From positions 5,820,501 through 5,884,500 of the forward strand of contig CM074760.1 in NCBI GenBank assembly GCA_037355855.1: a stretch of 64,000 nucleotides of DNA, in the 5' to 3' direction. The number at the start of each line of letters is the position of its first letter. Position 1 is the first letter of the stretch. The translations under genes and the position numbers were made by a program. Positions 61,489 to 64,000 of the stretch are shown here, piece by piece. This DNA is from Pseudo-nitzschia pungens (taxonomy: Eukaryota; Bacillariophyta; Bacillariophyceae; Bacillariales; Bacillariaceae). The notes under the pieces are model-generated. The model made no database searches. It was not told the origin of the DNA and saw only the letters and a program-made list of their open reading frames with translations.

Positions 61489-63159
61489 TCAGACCGAATC
61501 TACTGTCTGCAGGCCTGCTATCTCTTGGCGTAAGACCGCTTCGACTTCTTTCATTTGAATTCGTGCAACGGGGTCATGTGCCCAGCAAGACTTCAACAAC
61601 AGTTTTATCTGCTTTGACCAAAACATTGACATACGAGGTCGGTGTTGCTTGTTATGGACCTGTTCGAAAATCTCGGCTGTGTGCCATTTGCTAAACACCT
61701 TCTCTAGACACAGCACTTCGTATAAAAGCATTGCGAACGAATATACGTCGGCTTTGAGATTGTAAGGCTGTTTCAATGCAATTTCAGTTGCCATGCTGTT
61801 GGAATAGATATTGTTGAAAAAGGAAGCAGCAGTATTGAGATTGATTCATTTACATTGATCAATGCGAAGAGACCCGGATCATCCTTGGCAGAATGATGGG
61901 TTGAAAAATACTTACTATCGTATGCTTCCTGTGGTGCCAGTCAAAAGAAACCTTTGGTTTTCGTCATCAGAAGGCGGAAGCACTTTGGCGAGCCCAAAGT
62001 CGAGCAATTTCACTTTTCCAGCGCGATAACTGATTCCAACGTTGCCCAGTGAAACATCTCGATGTATCACCCGTCGTTCGTGAAGGTAAGCTAGGGCAGA
62101 AGCCAGGTCGGCCATGGCAACTAAGCGTTCGTGAAGTATCGCGAGTTTGGAATCTCGTCGACCGTTTGTGAATAACCGATGTTCGTAGGTTCTCGCATGC
62201 CATTCAACCATTTTGTGGGCTAGAGTACCATCCATTCGTTCCAATATGAAAAAGAGAGAATCTCGCTTTCCGTGCAAAAAGCCTTCCACAGAAGCGACAG
62301 ATCGTCCTCGAATGGCCAAAATATGTGGATGGTCGACGGAGGCCAACAAAATGCCCTCTGTTAAGAAGTCCGACGCACCCGTCGCAAAGCGAGAAGTGTT
62401 CGAAAGTAAATTACTACGCAAGACTTTTACAACGTAATCTTCTGGTCGGTCTCGTTTGACATCCTCGGTTTCTTCTTCGATTTGATAGTCATCGGCTGCG
62501 TCGTCTCTTGGTCGAAAGGACTCAACCTTATATATATCTGCAAAACTTCCGTTAGCAATTCGTCTCCCGAGGACAATTTCGGAGTTTCGAAATCGTCGCG
62601 TGTTGCGGTCAAAAGTCTTCAACGATTCTCGAAAGTTTTTGTTGTTGGTGGCTTCACAAATCCGTTCGCCTAATATTGCCATGCTATGATCTACCACATG
62701 AACTAAATCTGTCTTGGACAATTTACGATCGCGCCTGGTGAGTAATTCCCACGTCTCAACACGAGGGATAGATTCTTTGGGAATTTCGCCGTCTTTTCCT
62801 TCCGAAAATTGACTATGATCCGTATTGTCGAGACTCGCAGACTTCAGAGTCCGTGAAGAGGGAAACTCGTAGTTTCCGTGTTTTTTCGCATCCATAGCGT
62901 GATCAAGTGACCATCCCTCTTCCCATTTGGAACTATCTGGCTTCATACCGTTTGCTTCGATTTCTCCTCGACCTGAATCATTTTCAACGTCACCTCTTCC
63001 ATTTCCTCCCTCATCCATATCGACAAGATCCGGCTCGTCGTCTCCGAAGCTGTCGCCATTCTTGACACATTGATCATCATTCTCGCTTTGACAATCGGTT
63101 TCGCCGATTACAACCGAAACACCGGTTTTACTTTCGTCGTCGTAATAAGATGATGACAT
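61489..63159 (-). CDS. Protein kinase (TKL-like Ser/Thr kinase)
   Basis: Exons 63159-61916 and 61795-61489 join in phase 2 (TA|C, intron GTAAGT...ACAG, 120 bp) and encode 516 residues. Residues 1-190 are acidic and disordered. The kinase domain has the Gly loop LGRRIANGSFADIYKV (198-211), the lysine in VVKVL (K245), the catalytic VIHRDVSLGN (H366-R-D368, N373), LLDFGLAKV (D387-F-G), and after the splice IRYMATEIAL (APE-like site), then VYSFAMLLYEVL. All catalytic residues are there, so it should be active. The MATE and SFA..LYEV patterns fit the tyrosine-kinase-like group common in stramenopiles. Substrate unknown. Confidence 0.9.
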
Positions 63160-63838
63160 TTTGAATGTCTTTTGCTAATGGTCCATTCCTTATTGAGTCT
63201 TCCGACAACATTCAACATGTACGATCGGTCTTCGTTGATTTTGCGTTTTTTCTCAAATGTTCTCGAGGTGCGTTTCGGTATTTTTGTTTTTATCGGTCCG
63301 AGATTTCGTATGCGTTAGATTGTTCCCGCGTCCCATAATGTTTTCTTTTGCACTACTGCGTCCCTTTATGTAGCGGAGCTAAAGTTAACACACATCGAGA
63401 CATAGAGGTTACCAGAGACATTTCTCAAGAACATAATGCAGCAGTTATGGGTTAGCACAACGTAAATCGGTAGGAGTATTGGCCAGTTCGGTAGGCGACA
63501 CGCCTGGGTTTTTCGTATGCTTAATAAAGCCAATGTGTTTTATTTTTAGTACGTGTAGCATGTTTCCAGTCGTGTGATGTAGGTACACGATTGTCTGGGT
63601 CCACTCCTGACCTTTCCTTCGATTGATTCGAGGTATCAAAACGTGAACTATTACGTGTAGTCGGATTAGTAAGGAGTAATCTTATTTTTGGCAGACACTC
63701 GATCGCCAATGTTCGCCCTCAACAATCAAGAATCCAATCCAAGCCCCAGACCCTTGCTGCTGAACTTTGTCGTAACGTATCAATACAAGTAATGAAGAAA
63801 ATCAAAAGGAAGTCATTCAGCAACGACAACAATATCCA
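63160..63838. other. Divergent promoter region
   Basis: Between the kinase gene (-) and the partial gene at 63839 (+). No other feature recognised. Confidence 0.55.
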
Positions 63839-64000
63839 ATGGCGGCCAAAACCGAAGACATAATTTCTGCCGAAGTGGGAAACGCCCCAGTATCCACCGA
63901 CATGACATCGAACAGGGCAGCCTCGGTGCAACTTTCGAAAGAGCTTCGAGAATTTTATAAGCATCACAACGTTGATTTGGGAAAAATAGCAAGCGGCGCT
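63839..64000 (+). CDS. 5' end of a gene cut by the window edge
   Basis: An open frame from the ATG at 63839 runs 54 codons to the window end (MAAKTEDIISAEVG at the start, QLSKELREFYKHHNVDLG near the edge). The helical segment and clean ATG context make it a likely real gene. Product cannot be named from this piece. Confidence 0.55.
   Translation, partial: MAAKTEDIISAEVGNAPVSTDMTSNRAASVQLSKELREFYKHHNVDLGKIASGA

Overview
The window looks like nuclear DNA of a photosynthetic stramenopile, most likely a diatom. The coding genes are eukaryotic with short GT-AG introns. Two proteins carry a signal peptide followed by an Ala-Phe type plastid cleavage motif (30100 and 60474). There are genes for a TRAPP subunit, a 20S proteasome beta subunit, RER1, mitochondrial ClpX and COX10, and a cytosolic-type tRNA-Ala(AGC). 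Intergenic DNA is peppered with a short motif around GTAAGGTTAC and TACCGGTA. I cannot name the species from sequence alone.

Layout. 1-7.4 kb: RER1, a membrane-anchored GNAT acetyltransferase, and a low-complexity protein with three exons. 8086-23234: a ~15.1 kb segment bounded by 24-bp perfect inverted repeats with subterminal GGGTCGCGA repeats. It carries a large DDE-type transposase-like gene, three accessory genes, and three families of tandem repeats. 24.4-33.3 kb: housekeeping genes (ClpX, proteasome beta-2, a PPR-like plastid protein, an APH-like kinase). 33.6-35.4 kb: a strongly strand-asymmetric (G/T-rich on +) block with one unrecognised gene. 36.2-38.7 kb: an unknown acidic protein and an OB-fold protein that resembles telomere-end protein POT1. 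40.2-41.3 kb: a single-domain thioredoxin/PDI gene in which the first active-site Cys codon is TGA, with an 11-nt micro-exon and a SECIS-like fold in the 3' UTR. 41.5-53.6 kb: nested transposons, namely an 11-kb intact LINE (20-bp target duplication) inside a ~1.07 kb Mutator-like TIR element (94-bp TIRs, 11-bp target duplication). 54-64 kb: unknown gene, GC-rich COX10, tRNA-Ala, TRAPPC2, a plastid small membrane protein, a protein kinase, and the 5' end of a further gene.

The host genes do not form one pathway; they are ordinary nuclear neighbours. The most notable items are the probable selenoprotein PDI at 40380-41322, the multi-gene 15-kb TIR element, and the LINE-in-MULE nest. Single-base frame errors in three consecutive housekeeping genes (55-61 kb) most likely reflect local sequence error. 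All exon models were deduced by eye from splice sites, reading phase and family knowledge; no search was run.
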